Shown here in pieces: positions 6,682-14,989 of a stretch of 22,176 nt of DNA. The notes below the pieces were generated by a model, which saw only the letters and a list, made by a program, of their open reading frames with translations, did not search any database and was not told where the DNA came from. Source of the stretch: Bacillota bacterium (GTDB lineage Bacteria > Bacillota > Clostridia > Peptostreptococcales > Anaerovoracaceae). The stretch lies in assembly GCA_016293805.1 (NCBI GenBank), contig JAEDDI010000030.1, positions 1 to 22,176 of the forward strand, given 5' to 3'. The stretch's first letter is position 1. Each line of letters opens with the position of its first letter. The translations under genes and the position numbers were made by a program.

Positions 6682-8055
6682 ATGGCTAAGAAAAACAGAA
6701 CAGTATATGTCTGTCAGGAATGCGGATATGAATCCCCTAAATGGATGGGACAGTGCATATGCGGTGCATGGAACACATTTGTGGAGGAGAAGGTTAAGGA
6801 TGCAGATGTTTCTGATAAGAGAAGCAGAACAATGGACAGGAAGAGAACACAGATGCAGAAGCTGTCAGATGTGCGTTCCGGAAATGAGACGAGAATGGAT
6901 ACAGGCATCGGAGAACTCAACAGAGTTCTCGGCGGCGGTCTTGTAAGAGGGTCTCTTACGTTGATATCGGGTGAGCCCGGTATAGGTAAATCCACCCTGA
7001 TTCTTCAGGCTGCGGCCAATATAGCATCTGCAGGGGGAACTGTTCTTTATGTTTCCGGCGAGGAATCCGAGGAACAGATCAGGATGCGTGCCGACAGAAT
7101 ATGCAAAGATATTCCGGACAGTCTGTTTATTCTTTCGGAGACATGCATTGAGAATGTGTTTGAATGCGCACAGGACCTCAAACCCTCTTTTATGATAATA
7201 GATTCAGTTCAGACAATGTATTCGGAAGATATCGATTCTGCTCCAGGGTCTGTGTCACAGATCAGAATGTGTGGCAATGAACTTATGAGAGTTGGCAAAG
7301 TATATGATATACCGGTGTTTATCGTTGCGCATGTTACAAAGCAGGGAGAACTGGCCGGACCGAAGACGGTTGAGCATATGGTCGACTGTGTTCTTGATTT
7401 TACAGGAGAGAGGAATCAGGATATCCGTATTCTGCGCTGCTACAAGAACAGATTCGGCACTACCAGCGAAATAGGGGCTTTTGAGATGGGACCGAGCGGA
7501 CTTGAAGAGATCGAGAATCTGTCCAGAACATTTCTTGAGGACAGTGAATCGGGTACAGAGGGGGCAGTTGTAACAGCAGTATATGAAGGTTCAAGACCTC
7601 TTCTTATGGAGGTTCAGGCTCTTTCATCGGCTGCAGGACCCGGATTTGCCAGGAGAAGCAGTGTAGGTGTTGACCTGAGGAGGCTTAATATGATAATAGC
7701 GGTTCTCGAAAAAAAGGCAGGGCTGTCGCTTGGAAATGAGGATATATACCTTAATGTGGTTGGAGGCCTCAAGCCGGAAGGTACATATATCGATCTGGCA
7801 GTTGCACTTGCGATTTATTCCACATACAGGGGCATACCTTCTCCGGACAGGACCATCGTGCTTGGGGAAATAGGGCTGACAGGAGAACTGCGAAATGTTA
7901 TGAATGCAGACAAAATTGTAAGAGAGGCAAAGCGGATGGGATTTCGAAATGTTATCCTCCCTAAGAAGAACGCTGAAAAGATAGGAAACGTGGAAGGAAT
8001 GATACTGACAGGAGTGCGGAACATATCAGAGGCGCTCGATTTCTTCAGAAGATAG
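6682..8055 (+). CDS. radA: DNA repair protein RadA (Sms)
   Basis: RadA is a RecA-like ATPase that helps process recombination intermediates. Domains in order: an N-terminal zinc finger (C11, C14, C25, C27), a RecA core with Walker A GEPGIGKST (97-105), the RadA-specific KNRFG (255-259), and a Lon-protease-like C-terminal domain. Length, 457 residues, is normal. The start at 6682 has AGGAGG at 6672-6677 and gives the usual MAKK N-terminus; the ATG at 6649 lies in the promoter. The second half of the zinc finger reads C-I-C instead of the family's C-x-x-C, one residue short. In Bacillus, radA is followed by disA; here a two-component pair on the other strand occupies that place. Confidence 0.96.
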   Translation: MAKKNRTVYVCQECGYESPKWMGQCICGAWNTFVEEKVKDADVSDKRSRTMDRKRTQMQKLSDVRSGNETRMDTGIGELNRVLGGGLVRGSLTLISGEPGIGKSTLILQAAANIASAGGTVLYVSGEESEEQIRMRADRICKDIPDSLFILSETCIENVFECAQDLKPSFMIIDSVQTMYSEDIDSAPGSVSQIRMCGNELMRVGKVYDIPVFIVAHVTKQGELAGPKTVEHMVDCVLDFTGERNQDIRILRCYKNRFGTTSEIGAFEMGPSGLEEIENLSRTFLEDSESGTEGAVVTAVYEGSRPLLMEVQALSSAAGPGFARRSSVGVDLRRLNMIIAVLEKKAGLSLGNEDIYLNVVGGLKPEGTYIDLAVALAIYSTYRGIPSPDRTIVLGEIGLTGELRNVMNADKIVREAKRMGFRNVILPKKNAEKIGNVEGMILTGVRNISEALDFFRR

Positions 8056-8090
8056 AAAAAGCCCGGATTTCACATATTCCGGGCTGCTTT
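8056..8090. terminator. Bidirectional terminator between radA and the histidine kinase gene
   Basis: AGCCCGGA (8060-8067) and TCCGGGCT (8078-8085) form a perfect 8-bp stem with a 10-base loop. Five A before it (8056-8060) give the T tract for the minus strand, and GCTTTT-like sequence after it serves the plus strand. It separates convergent genes. Confidence 0.88.
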
Positions 8091-8093
8091 TAT

Positions 8094-9557
8094 CTATATG
8101 GTTTTAAGTTTGAACCAGAAACGGCTTCCTTCGCCGACTTTGCTTTCTACTCCGTATGGCGCGCCGTGAAGCAGAAGAACTTCCTTTACTATTGAAAGAC
8201 CAAGGCCTGTTCCTCTTGAACTTCTGTGGTAGTTGCTGCTTACCCTGTAGTATCTGTCCCATACGTGGCTAAGCTGTTCTTCAGGGATTCCGGATCCGTG
8301 GTCTTCCACCTCAAACAGTGCGTAACCATTATCCTGTGTTATCCGTATTGAGATGTATTTGTCATCGCCGCAGTATTTTACTGCATTGTTTACAAGGTTG
8401 GCAATTACCTGCCTTATTTTGTATTCATCACCGTTGACCATTATGCTCCCGGGGGCTTCAAAACGTATATCGTATCCGTCCTGTTCGATTATGATATCAT
8501 ATGAGTCATATATTTCCCGTGCAGATGCTACAAAATCAAAGTCTGATCTTTTCAGCTCCACAATCCCCGACTGCATTTTGGAAAGGGTGAACATATCATC
8601 GACAAGCCTGTTGAGTCTGTCGGTTTCATCAATAATGACCTGTAGATGCTTGCTTCTTTTTTCCGGATTGTCACCGGAAAGATCCCGAATCATTTCAGCG
8701 TATGATTTTACCATTGTAAGCGGCGTTCTCAAGTCGTGTGAAACATTTGCAATCAGATCCTTGCGAAGCTGGTCTGATTTTGCAAGCTCATGCGATGTGT
8801 ACGTCAGTGTGTCACCAAGTTCAATAATTTCAGAATAGTGACCGCCCTCAAAATCAATGCCGTATTCACCGTTTGAGAGCCTCTCTGCGGATTTTCTGAG
8901 CTCCGAAAGAGGTTTAGTTATTCTTGCCGCCAGCATGGTCGCAACTATGAGAGTAAGGAACAGCGCTATGATGGTAACTATCAGGAGCTGCTTCTTAAGT
9001 ATGCTCACGGTTGATGCTACAGGGAACAGCGGGGAGAACAGGTATATTATTATGTCTCTGTACTGGTCCTTGTACAGGTATGTTCCGAATATGAGAATCT
9101 TGTAGTCACTTGACCCGCCAAGAGTTCTTGATGAATAGCCGGAGAATTTATCCTGCTGCTCAAGATACTGCCTTATTTCGGCTCTTTCGGCTCCATAAAG
9201 ATAAATCGGCTGGTGAGATGAGCCTTCGAATGCTGAAATGTCACCATTCTGACTTATGTAGTATGTCGGACCGGTACTGTCTTCAATTATGATATCCATG
9301 TCATTTTTGATTGCCATGGATTTGATGCTATGAACGAAATCCTCACTGTATCCGTTGTTGCTTTTGAACTGTGATGTGATTATTTCTGCAAACGACCTGA
9401 CCTGTTTGGCCTTCATGTATTCATAGCTGTTGTTGAGGATATATATATTCGCAATCCATACGACGGCAATCAGGAGCAGAGTGAGCGCAAGGAAATACAG
9501 CCACAGTTTGAATTTAAGGCTTTTGAAATCCAGCGAGAGCTTGTATTTAGGCTTCAA
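8094..9557 (-). CDS. Sensor histidine kinase of a two-component system
   Basis: The 487-residue kinase has membrane span 1 (about 18-40), an extracellular sensor of about 145 residues, span 2 (about 190-211), a HAMP linker, the phospho-acceptor motif NVSHDLRTPL with H274, an N-box around NLVNNAVKY, and ATP-lid boxes VEDHGSGIP and GTGLGLSIV. This is the OmpR-partner (HisKA) class. The start codon is TTG at 9557; it overlaps the end of the regulator gene by 11 bases, and only a weak AGGA precedes it. An ATG further inside would remove the first membrane span. The signal is unknown: the sensor domain has no recognisable PAS or Cache motif by eye. Confidence 0.92.
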   Translation of the reverse strand: MKPKYKLSLDFKSLKFKLWLYFLALTLLLIAVVWIANIYILNNSYEYMKAKQVRSFAEIITSQFKSNNGYSEDFVHSIKSMAIKNDMDIIIEDSTGPTYYISQNGDISAFEGSSHQPIYLYGAERAEIRQYLEQQDKFSGYSSRTLGGSSDYKILIFGTYLYKDQYRDIIIYLFSPLFPVASTVSILKKQLLIVTIIALFLTLIVATMLAARITKPLSELRKSAERLSNGEYGIDFEGGHYSEIIELGDTLTYTSHELAKSDQLRKDLIANVSHDLRTPLTMVKSYAEMIRDLSGDNPEKRSKHLQVIIDETDRLNRLVDDMFTLSKMQSGIVELKRSDFDFVASAREIYDSYDIIIEQDGYDIRFEAPGSIMVNGDEYKIRQVIANLVNNAVKYCGDDKYISIRITQDNGYALFEVEDHGSGIPEEQLSHVWDRYYRVSSNYHRSSRGTGLGLSIVKEVLLLHGAPYGVESKVGEGSRFWFKLKTI

Positions 9558-10218
9558 ATTTGTATCCTACCCCTCTTAATGTAACGATGTAGTCTCTGTA
9601 TTTTCCGAGATTGTTTCTGAGATTCTTGATGTGCGTGTCTATTGTTCTGTCGTCTCCAAAGAAATCATATCCCCAGATGTCAGATAACAGTTTGTCCCTT
9701 GAGAGGGCTATGTTCTTGTTTTCGACAAGGTAAAACAGAAGCTCATATTCCTTGGGAGTGAGTTCTGCCTTGACACCGTCGACTGTAACGGTCCTTGCAG
9801 GAATGTTGATTTCAAGTCCCTCAAACTTCAGAACGTCAGGAGTGGCCTCTTCTTTGCGGTTTGTTCTGGCAAGAACGGCACTTACCCTGGCCATCAGTTC
9901 CTTTGGACTGAACGGCTTTACAACATAGTCATCTATTCCAAGCTCGAAGCCGAACAGCTTGTCGTATTCCTCTCCTCTTGCGGAAAGCATTATTACAGGA
10001 ATATTCTTGATTTTCCTTATTTCCTTGCATGCAGAATATCCGTCAAGCTTAGGCATCATTATATCCATGATTATAATATCGTAGTCGTTTAGCTTGCATT
10101 TGCCGACAGCTTCCATGCCGTCAGCAGCCTCTTCAACCTCATAACCGTTGAATTCGCTGTATTCTCTTATGACCTCTCTTATTTTCTGCTCGTCGTCGAC
10201 GATTAATATTTTTGCCAT
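9547..10218 (-). CDS. OmpR-family response regulator
   Basis: The 223-residue protein has a receiver domain with the acidic pair D8/D9, the phospho-acceptor D52 (in IIIMDIMMPKLDG), S79 and K101. A winged-helix DNA-binding domain of the OmpR/PhoB type follows, ending DTHIKNLRNNLG and VTLRGVGYKFEA. The ATG at 10218 is chosen over an upstream TTG (10227), because the AGGAGG at 10230-10235 would be only two bases from the TTG but 11 from the ATG. It is the first gene of a regulator-kinase pair read leftward. A GTCGTT-N6-AACGAC palindrome upstream could be a regulator site. Target genes cannot be told from the window. Confidence 0.94.
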   Translation of the reverse strand: MAKILIVDDEQKIREVIREYSEFNGYEVEEAADGMEAVGKCKLNDYDIIIMDIMMPKLDGYSACKEIRKIKNIPVIMLSARGEEYDKLFGFELGIDDYVVKPFSPKELMARVSAVLARTNRKEEATPDVLKFEGLEINIPARTVTVDGVKAELTPKEYELLFYLVENKNIALSRDKLLSDIWGYDFFGDDRTIDTHIKNLRNNLGKYRDYIVTLRGVGYKFEA

Positions 10219-10244
10219 AATACACAAAACCTCCTGATTATTCT

Positions 10245-10285
10245 ATTATAGGATAATAAGTCATTGTGTCGTTTGAGTGAACGAC
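10245..10285 (-). promoter_or_regulatory. Possible promoter/operator of the two-component genes
   Basis: On the minus strand a perfect TATAAT (10245-10250) sits upstream of the regulator gene, but no clear -35 box lies at 17 bases. Instead, the perfect inverted repeat GTCGTT-TGAGTG-AACGAC (10268-10285) covers the place where the -35 box would be. That arrangement suits an activator or autoregulatory site. It is inference only. Confidence 0.4.
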
Positions 10286-10328
10286 TGATATATATTTTAT
10301 CATATTTGGCAGCTGATTTATACATCTA

Positions 10329-10357
10329 TTGACGCAATACTTCTTTTACAATATACT
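10329..10357 (+). promoter_or_regulatory. Promoter of the yacL-ispDF-proS-ppi-deoD operon
   Basis: TTGACG (10329-10334), a 17-base spacer and TATACT (10352-10357). Transcription would begin near 10364, giving a leader of about 125 bases that opens with a hairpin (GGTATACCC at 10365-10373 with GGGCATACC at 10381-10389, one mismatch). Confidence 0.82.
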
Positions 10358-10488
10358 AACAATAGGTATACCCTTTTATGGGGCATACCTGCATATCTCC
10401 GGAATTCAGGTGTATTATTATTCCTGCTGGATGAAGGAGAAATGCATGGACAGATGTCCGGAAAATACAGAGGAAAGGAGGGAAAACC

Positions 10489-11595
10489 ATGTTCAGAAAG
10501 TTATTCAGAATGGTCTTTACAATTCTGGGATGTGTCATAGGGGTAGGTCTCTCGGAATTGATTCAGTGGATGTTTCGCAAGGGTATAATCGGTCAGGGGA
10601 TAGAGCTTACTAACATACAGATAATAGGTATAGAAGCTGCAGGAATTATTATATTTGGATTACTATTTTTCAGTTATGCGCCATTTGCGAGCAGACAGGG
10701 AAAGAAAGCTGCCGAGAACCTGAACTCGGATCTTAAGAATGTCCCTGCAAACGATCTTGTGGCAGGGGTAATAGGACTTGTAACAGGACTTGTTCTTGCA
10801 TATCTTGTATCTCAGATTTATTCTGACAGCATCAAGCAGGCGATACTTCTAATTGTTATCAATATGATAACATACCTTGCGTTCGGTTCGCTTGGAGTGA
10901 TGATAGGAAGCCGAAAGGGAAGAGAGTTTATTGCTTCCCTGACGTCTGTTGTGAAGCCCGGTATTTCCAAGGGAAGAGCAAAAGCGACTGCCGCAGGTCC
11001 CAAGGTGCTTGATACCAGTGTCATAATTGACGGCAGAATACTTGATATTATGAAGACGGGGTTTCTTGAAGGGGATATAGTCATACCGGATTTTGTCCTT
11101 GTAGAGCTCCGTCATATTGCTGATTCGTCCGATTCGCTCAAGAGAAACCGGGGACGCAGAGGTCTTGATATTCTTAACAAGATTCAGAGCGACTACGGTA
11201 TAGAGATATATGATACAAAAGGAGAGAAATCTCTTGAAGAACTGCCGGAGGTTGATGTCAAGCTTCTTAAGCTTGCCCAGATTATGAGCGGCAGTGTGGT
11301 GACAAATGATTTCAATCTTAACAAGGTGGCTACAATTCAGGGCGTCAAAGTTCTGAATATTAATGAGCTGGCCAATACACTTAAGCCTATTGTGCTTCCG
11401 GGCGAGGAGATGAATATTTTTCTGGTTAAGGAAGGCAAGGAGCATGGACAGGCGGTTGCATATCTTGATGACGGAACCATGATAGTTGTTGAGGATTCTC
11501 ATAAGCAGATCGGCAAGACTGTCACTGTGACAGTAACATCGGTACTGCAGACATCTGCAGGCAGAATGATTTTCGCAAAACTCAAGAGGAAGTAG
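10489..11595 (+). CDS. PIN/TRAM domain membrane protein (YacL type)
   Basis: The 368-residue protein has about four N-terminal membrane spans (roughly 8-28, 43-62, 89-108, 117-139), then a PIN nuclease-like domain beginning KVLDTSVIIDGRI with acidic residues D175, E206 and D274 (in VTNDFN), and a C-terminal TRAM RNA-binding domain (about 305-368). This is the architecture of Bacillus YacL. The PIN residues suggest RNase activity at the membrane, but the function is not established. GGAGGG precedes the ATG. It heads a tight operon and lies before ispD as in Bacillus. The order relative to radA is preserved, though disA is missing between them. Confidence 0.92.
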   Translation: MFRKLFRMVFTILGCVIGVGLSELIQWMFRKGIIGQGIELTNIQIIGIEAAGIIIFGLLFFSYAPFASRQGKKAAENLNSDLKNVPANDLVAGVIGLVTGLVLAYLVSQIYSDSIKQAILLIVINMITYLAFGSLGVMIGSRKGREFIASLTSVVKPGISKGRAKATAAGPKVLDTSVIIDGRILDIMKTGFLEGDIVIPDFVLVELRHIADSSDSLKRNRGRRGLDILNKIQSDYGIEIYDTKGEKSLEELPEVDVKLLKLAQIMSGSVVTNDFNLNKVATIQGVKVLNINELANTLKPIVLPGEEMNIFLVKEGKEHGQAVAYLDDGTMIVVEDSHKQIGKTVTVTVTSVLQTSAGRMIFAKLKRK

Positions 11596-11598
11596 AAT

Positions 11599-12705
11599 AT
11601 GTATAAAGGCAGGAGCATTTCGGCAGTTATAGCCGCGGGAGGAATCGGAAGCCGTATGGGCGGAAGCATTCCCAAGCAGTATATGAAGATAAACGGAATC
11701 AGCGCAGTCAGAAGATGTGCTGATGTATTTGCCGGTATGGGTGTGTTTGACAGAATAATAGCTGCCTGTTCTGCAGAGTTTATGGATGTATGCAGAAATG
11801 AACTCAGAGGAATTGAGGTTACATATGCAGAAGGAGGAAGGAGCAGGCAGGAGACCATCCTGAAGGCTCTTTCCCATGTAGATACGGATATTGTCCTTGT
11901 TCATGATGCGGCAAGGCCGTTTGTGACAGAGCGGGTGATAAAAGACGTAATAGAGGGCGCCATCAGCTACGGCGGATGCATATGCGGAGTCAGACCGAAG
12001 GATACAATCAGAAATGATGAAATGACATTTGACAGAAGCACGCTTACTTCTGTTCAGACTCCACAGGGGTTTGATGCCGGTATGCTCAAGAAGGCATATA
12101 TTATGGCATCCGAAGCAGGTTTTGAAGGCACTGATGATGCAGGGGTGTTTGAGTTTGCGGGCGGAAGTGTTCATATAACAGAAGGCGATTATGCCAATAT
12201 CAAGATTACTACGAGAGAGGATATGCCTGTGGAGACAAGAATCGGTACAGGGTATGATGTACATAGGCTGGTTGAAGGCAGACCGTGCATTCTGGGCGGT
12301 GCTGTTATTCCCTATGAGCGGGGTCTTATGGGGCACTCTGATGCGGATGTTCTCGTGCATGCGGTGATGGATGCGCTTCTTGGCGCAGCATCACTTGGGG
12401 ATATTGGAAAGCTCTTTCCGGATACAGATGAAAGGTACAGAGGGGCATCGAGCATTGTTCTTCTGGCAGAGGTTGGCAGAAAAATACATGATGAGGGATT
12501 TGAGATAGGAAATATTGATGCGGTTGTCATAGCGCAGAAACCTAAAATTTCACCGTATACAGATGAAATGAGACATAATATTTCCCGTGCTCTTGGCATA
12601 TCGGAAGGAAAGGTATCTGTTAAGGGCACTACTACTGAAAAACTTGGATTTGAAGGCAGAGGCGAAGGTATTGCCTGCCAGGCTGTCTGCATATTAAATA
12701 CATAA
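11599..12705 (+). CDS. ispDF: Bifunctional IspD/IspF enzyme (MEP isoprenoid pathway)
   Basis: One 368-residue chain joins IspD (CTP + MEP to CDP-ME) and IspF (cyclisation to MEcPP), two non-consecutive steps of isoprenoid precursor synthesis. The IspD half shows AAGGIGSRMGGSIPKQY (12-28), VHDAARPF (101-108) and VQTPQGFD (152-159). The IspF half starts almost without linker at TRIGTGYDVHRL with metal ligands D220, H222 and H246 (in GHSDAD), then SLGDIGKLFPDTD and the tail GTTTEKLGFEGRGEGI. Both active sites look intact. The gene begins three bases after yacL, using a GAGGA inside the yacL end. The intermediate enzyme IspE is not in the window. Separate ispD and ispF occupy this place in Bacillus. 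Confidence 0.96.
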   Translation: MYKGRSISAVIAAGGIGSRMGGSIPKQYMKINGISAVRRCADVFAGMGVFDRIIAACSAEFMDVCRNELRGIEVTYAEGGRSRQETILKALSHVDTDIVLVHDAARPFVTERVIKDVIEGAISYGGCICGVRPKDTIRNDEMTFDRSTLTSVQTPQGFDAGMLKKAYIMASEAGFEGTDDAGVFEFAGGSVHITEGDYANIKITTREDMPVETRIGTGYDVHRLVEGRPCILGGAVIPYERGLMGHSDADVLVHAVMDALLGAASLGDIGKLFPDTDERYRGASSIVLLAEVGRKIHDEGFEIGNIDAVVIAQKPKISPYTDEMRHNISRALGISEGKVSVKGTTTEKLGFEGRGEGIACQAVCILNT

Positions 12706-12724
12706 AGGAGACAAACAATAGAAA

Positions 12725-14482
12725 ATGAAACTATCAAAGATGCATTTTAAGACACTCAGAGAAGTGCCGAAGGAAGCGGAAATTCCCAGTCATATACTGC
12801 TTCTGAGAGCAGGAATGATCAAGAAAACTGCTGCAGGCATATACAGTTATATGCCTATGGGATGGAGAACTGTAAGAAAGATAGAAAGCATTGTCCGTGA
12901 AGAAATGGATGCAAAGGGATGCCAGGAAATAAGGACTTCTGTTCTTCAGCCTGGAGAACTCTGGGAAGAGTCCGGCAGATGGAGCGCCTACGGTCCTGAA
13001 ATGTGGAGAGTAAATGACAGAGGAGGAAGAGAGTTCTGCCTTGGACCTACTGCTGAAGAGGTGTTCACAGATATAATTCGCGGAGATGTAACATCATACA
13101 AGCAGCTTCCGCTCAGCATATACCAGATTTCAAATAAATTCAGAGATGAGGCAAGACCGCGCTTTGGAATGATGAGATCGCGCGACTTTATAATGAAGGA
13201 CAACTATTCCTTCGACAGGGATTATGAAGGTCTTGATGCAAGCTATAACGATATGTACGAGGCGTATACGAATGTATTCACAAGATGCGGACTTACATTC
13301 AGGCCTGTTGAGGCTGATACGGGAGCAATCGGAGGGTCAGGCTCACACGAATTTACAGCTTTGTGCGAATACGGAGAAAGCGAGATAGCATACTGCGACA
13401 GCTGTGACCTTGCAACAACTGTAGAGAAGGCTGCATGCGTGGATGCTCCTGAGGACACATCCGAAATGCTGCCTCTTGAGAAGGTTTACACACCGGGGAC
13501 AAAGACAATAGACCAGGTTGCTGACTTTCTTGAGATTCCAAAGGAAAAGACAATCAAGGCACTTCTGTTCATCACTTACAATGAAGACGGCAGCGAGAAG
13601 GAATATGTTGCCGCATTCGTAAGAGGCGACAGAGAACTTAACATGATAAAACTTGTGAATGTCCTTGGAATTCACGAGTATGCGATTGAGTTCGCTGATG
13701 AGGAGAAGATGGCTGAAAAAACAGGCTGTGTCGGAGGATTCACAGGACCTGCAGGACTTTCTGACTGCAGAATTGTTGTTGACTCTGAACTGACTAAACT
13801 GAAAAACATGTGCGCCGGAGCATGCGAGACTGACCATCACTATATCAATATGAACTATGGCAGAGACTACGAGGCGGATATAGTTGCAGATATCAAGGTG
13901 CTCAGGGAAGGAGATCCGTGTCCTGTATGCGGAGCACCTGTGAAGCATGCAAGAGGTGTTGAAGTCGGTCAGATCTTCAAGCTTGGAACTAAGTATTCAG
14001 AACCTATGGGATGCACATACAAGGATGAGAACCAGAAGGACAGACCGATGGTAATGGGATGCTACGGCATTGGAATCTCAAGAACGTTTCAGGCTATCAT
14101 AGATATGCCACAGAACCATGATGAGAACGGTATCATCTGGCCTATGTCAGTTGCTCCTTATCATGTAATCGTTACAATCGTCAAGTCAGGCGATGCTGAT
14201 ATGGAAAGAACAGGTCTGGAAATTCATGATGCGCTTGAAGCGGCAGGTGTTGAGGTAATCCTAGATGACAGAAAGGAAAGACCGGGAGTCAAGTTCAAGG
14301 ACGCTGACCTTCTGGGAATCCCTATTGCCATAACAGCAGGCAGAGCTGCTGCAGAAGGAAGAGTTGAATACAAGAACAGAGCTGATTCAGAAAAGATTGA
14401 AGTTACAGTTGAAGCAGCCATCAGAATGGCCATCGAAAAGGTGGAAAAAGAAAGAGATGGCAGACACTATTTTAATAAATAA
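12725..14482 (+). CDS. proS: Prolyl-tRNA synthetase (bacterial type with editing insert)
   Basis: ProS charges tRNA-Pro. The 585-residue class II synthetase has GPTAEE (about 107-112), motif 2 FRDEARPRFGMMRSRDF (139-155), and motif 3 GCYGIGISR (about 445), and between motifs 2 and 3 the roughly 180-residue INS editing domain (about 225-405) that clears Ala-tRNA-Pro. A C-terminal anticodon-binding domain ends the chain. This is the E. coli-like, not the archaeal-like, type. AAAGGAG lies 14 bases before the ATG, longer than usual, but no better start codon exists and the N-terminus MKLSKMHFKTLREVP fits the family. There is no T-box leader: only 19 bases separate it from ispDF. Confidence 0.97.
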   Translation: MKLSKMHFKTLREVPKEAEIPSHILLLRAGMIKKTAAGIYSYMPMGWRTVRKIESIVREEMDAKGCQEIRTSVLQPGELWEESGRWSAYGPEMWRVNDRGGREFCLGPTAEEVFTDIIRGDVTSYKQLPLSIYQISNKFRDEARPRFGMMRSRDFIMKDNYSFDRDYEGLDASYNDMYEAYTNVFTRCGLTFRPVEADTGAIGGSGSHEFTALCEYGESEIAYCDSCDLATTVEKAACVDAPEDTSEMLPLEKVYTPGTKTIDQVADFLEIPKEKTIKALLFITYNEDGSEKEYVAAFVRGDRELNMIKLVNVLGIHEYAIEFADEEKMAEKTGCVGGFTGPAGLSDCRIVVDSELTKLKNMCAGACETDHHYINMNYGRDYEADIVADIKVLREGDPCPVCGAPVKHARGVEVGQIFKLGTKYSEPMGCTYKDENQKDRPMVMGCYGIGISRTFQAIIDMPQNHDENGIIWPMSVAPYHVIVTIVKSGDADMERTGLEIHDALEAAGVEVILDDRKERPGVKFKDADLLGIPIAITAGRAAAEGRVEYKNRADSEKIEVTVEAAIRMAIEKVEKERDGRHYFNK

Positions 14483-14494
14483 CGGAGGCTGAAG

Positions 14495-14980
14495 ATGAAA
14501 AGAGTTATTATCGAAATGGAAAACGGCGGAATTATGAAGGGTGAACTTTATCCGGAAGTTGCACCGGAAACAGTTGCCAATTTTGAAAAACTTGCGAAAG
14601 AGGGTTTTTATGACGGCCTTATTTTCCACAGAGTTATCCCTAATTTCATGATTCAGGGAGGATGTCCCAAGGGAAACGGAACAGGTGGTCCGGGTTACAG
14701 AATCAAGGGAGAATTCACAAGCAACGGATTCGAGAATAATCTGAAACATGAAAGAGGAGTTATGTCGATGGCAAGGACAATGGTACCGGATTCTGCGGGT
14801 TCGCAGTTTTTCATCTGCGTTGTAGATACACCTTTCCTTGACGGCGATTATGCGACATTCGGAAAGATTACAGAAGGAATGGACGTTGCAGACGAAATCG
14901 TTCATCAGCCGAGAAATTCACAGGATCTTCCGGACGTTCCTCAGGTAATGAAGAAAATTACTGTGTTTGATGAAGAATAG
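14495..14980 (+). CDS. Cyclophilin-type peptidyl-prolyl cis-trans isomerase
   Basis: The 161-residue protein is a compact cytoplasmic cyclophilin with no signal peptide. Catalytic and binding residues are in FHRVIPNFMIQGG (44-56, with R46, F51 and Q54), the loop around MARTMVPDSAGSQFFI, and FLDGDYATFGKI near the end. The tryptophan that binds cyclosporin in human cyclophilin A is replaced by tyrosine in that last motif, as in many bacterial members. It probably speeds protein folding at proline bonds. CGGAGG is just before the ATG, 12 bases after proS and inside the same operon. Confidence 0.95.
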   Translation: MKRVIIEMENGGIMKGELYPEVAPETVANFEKLAKEGFYDGLIFHRVIPNFMIQGGCPKGNGTGGPGYRIKGEFTSNGFENNLKHERGVMSMARTMVPDSAGSQFFICVVDTPFLDGDYATFGKITEGMDVADEIVHQPRNSQDLPDVPQVMKKITVFDEE

Positions 14981-14989
14981 GAGCAGATT

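Noticed and set aside
10446..10613. A possible leader ORF before yacL (AAGGAG at 10434-10439, ATG at 10446)
   Set aside because: It runs into the yacL coding region in another frame and its translation has no peptide-like or regulatory pattern; the ribosome site alone is not enough.
10849..12360. A 503-codon open frame on the minus strand opposite yacL and ispDF
   Set aside because: It has no family resemblance, is unusually rich in Cys, His and Ile, and lies fully opposite two well-recognised enzymes; it is a by-product of their codon use.
13343..13948. A 201-codon minus-strand frame opposite proS
   Set aside because: Low-complexity, cysteine-rich translation opposite conserved ProS motifs, with no ribosome site.
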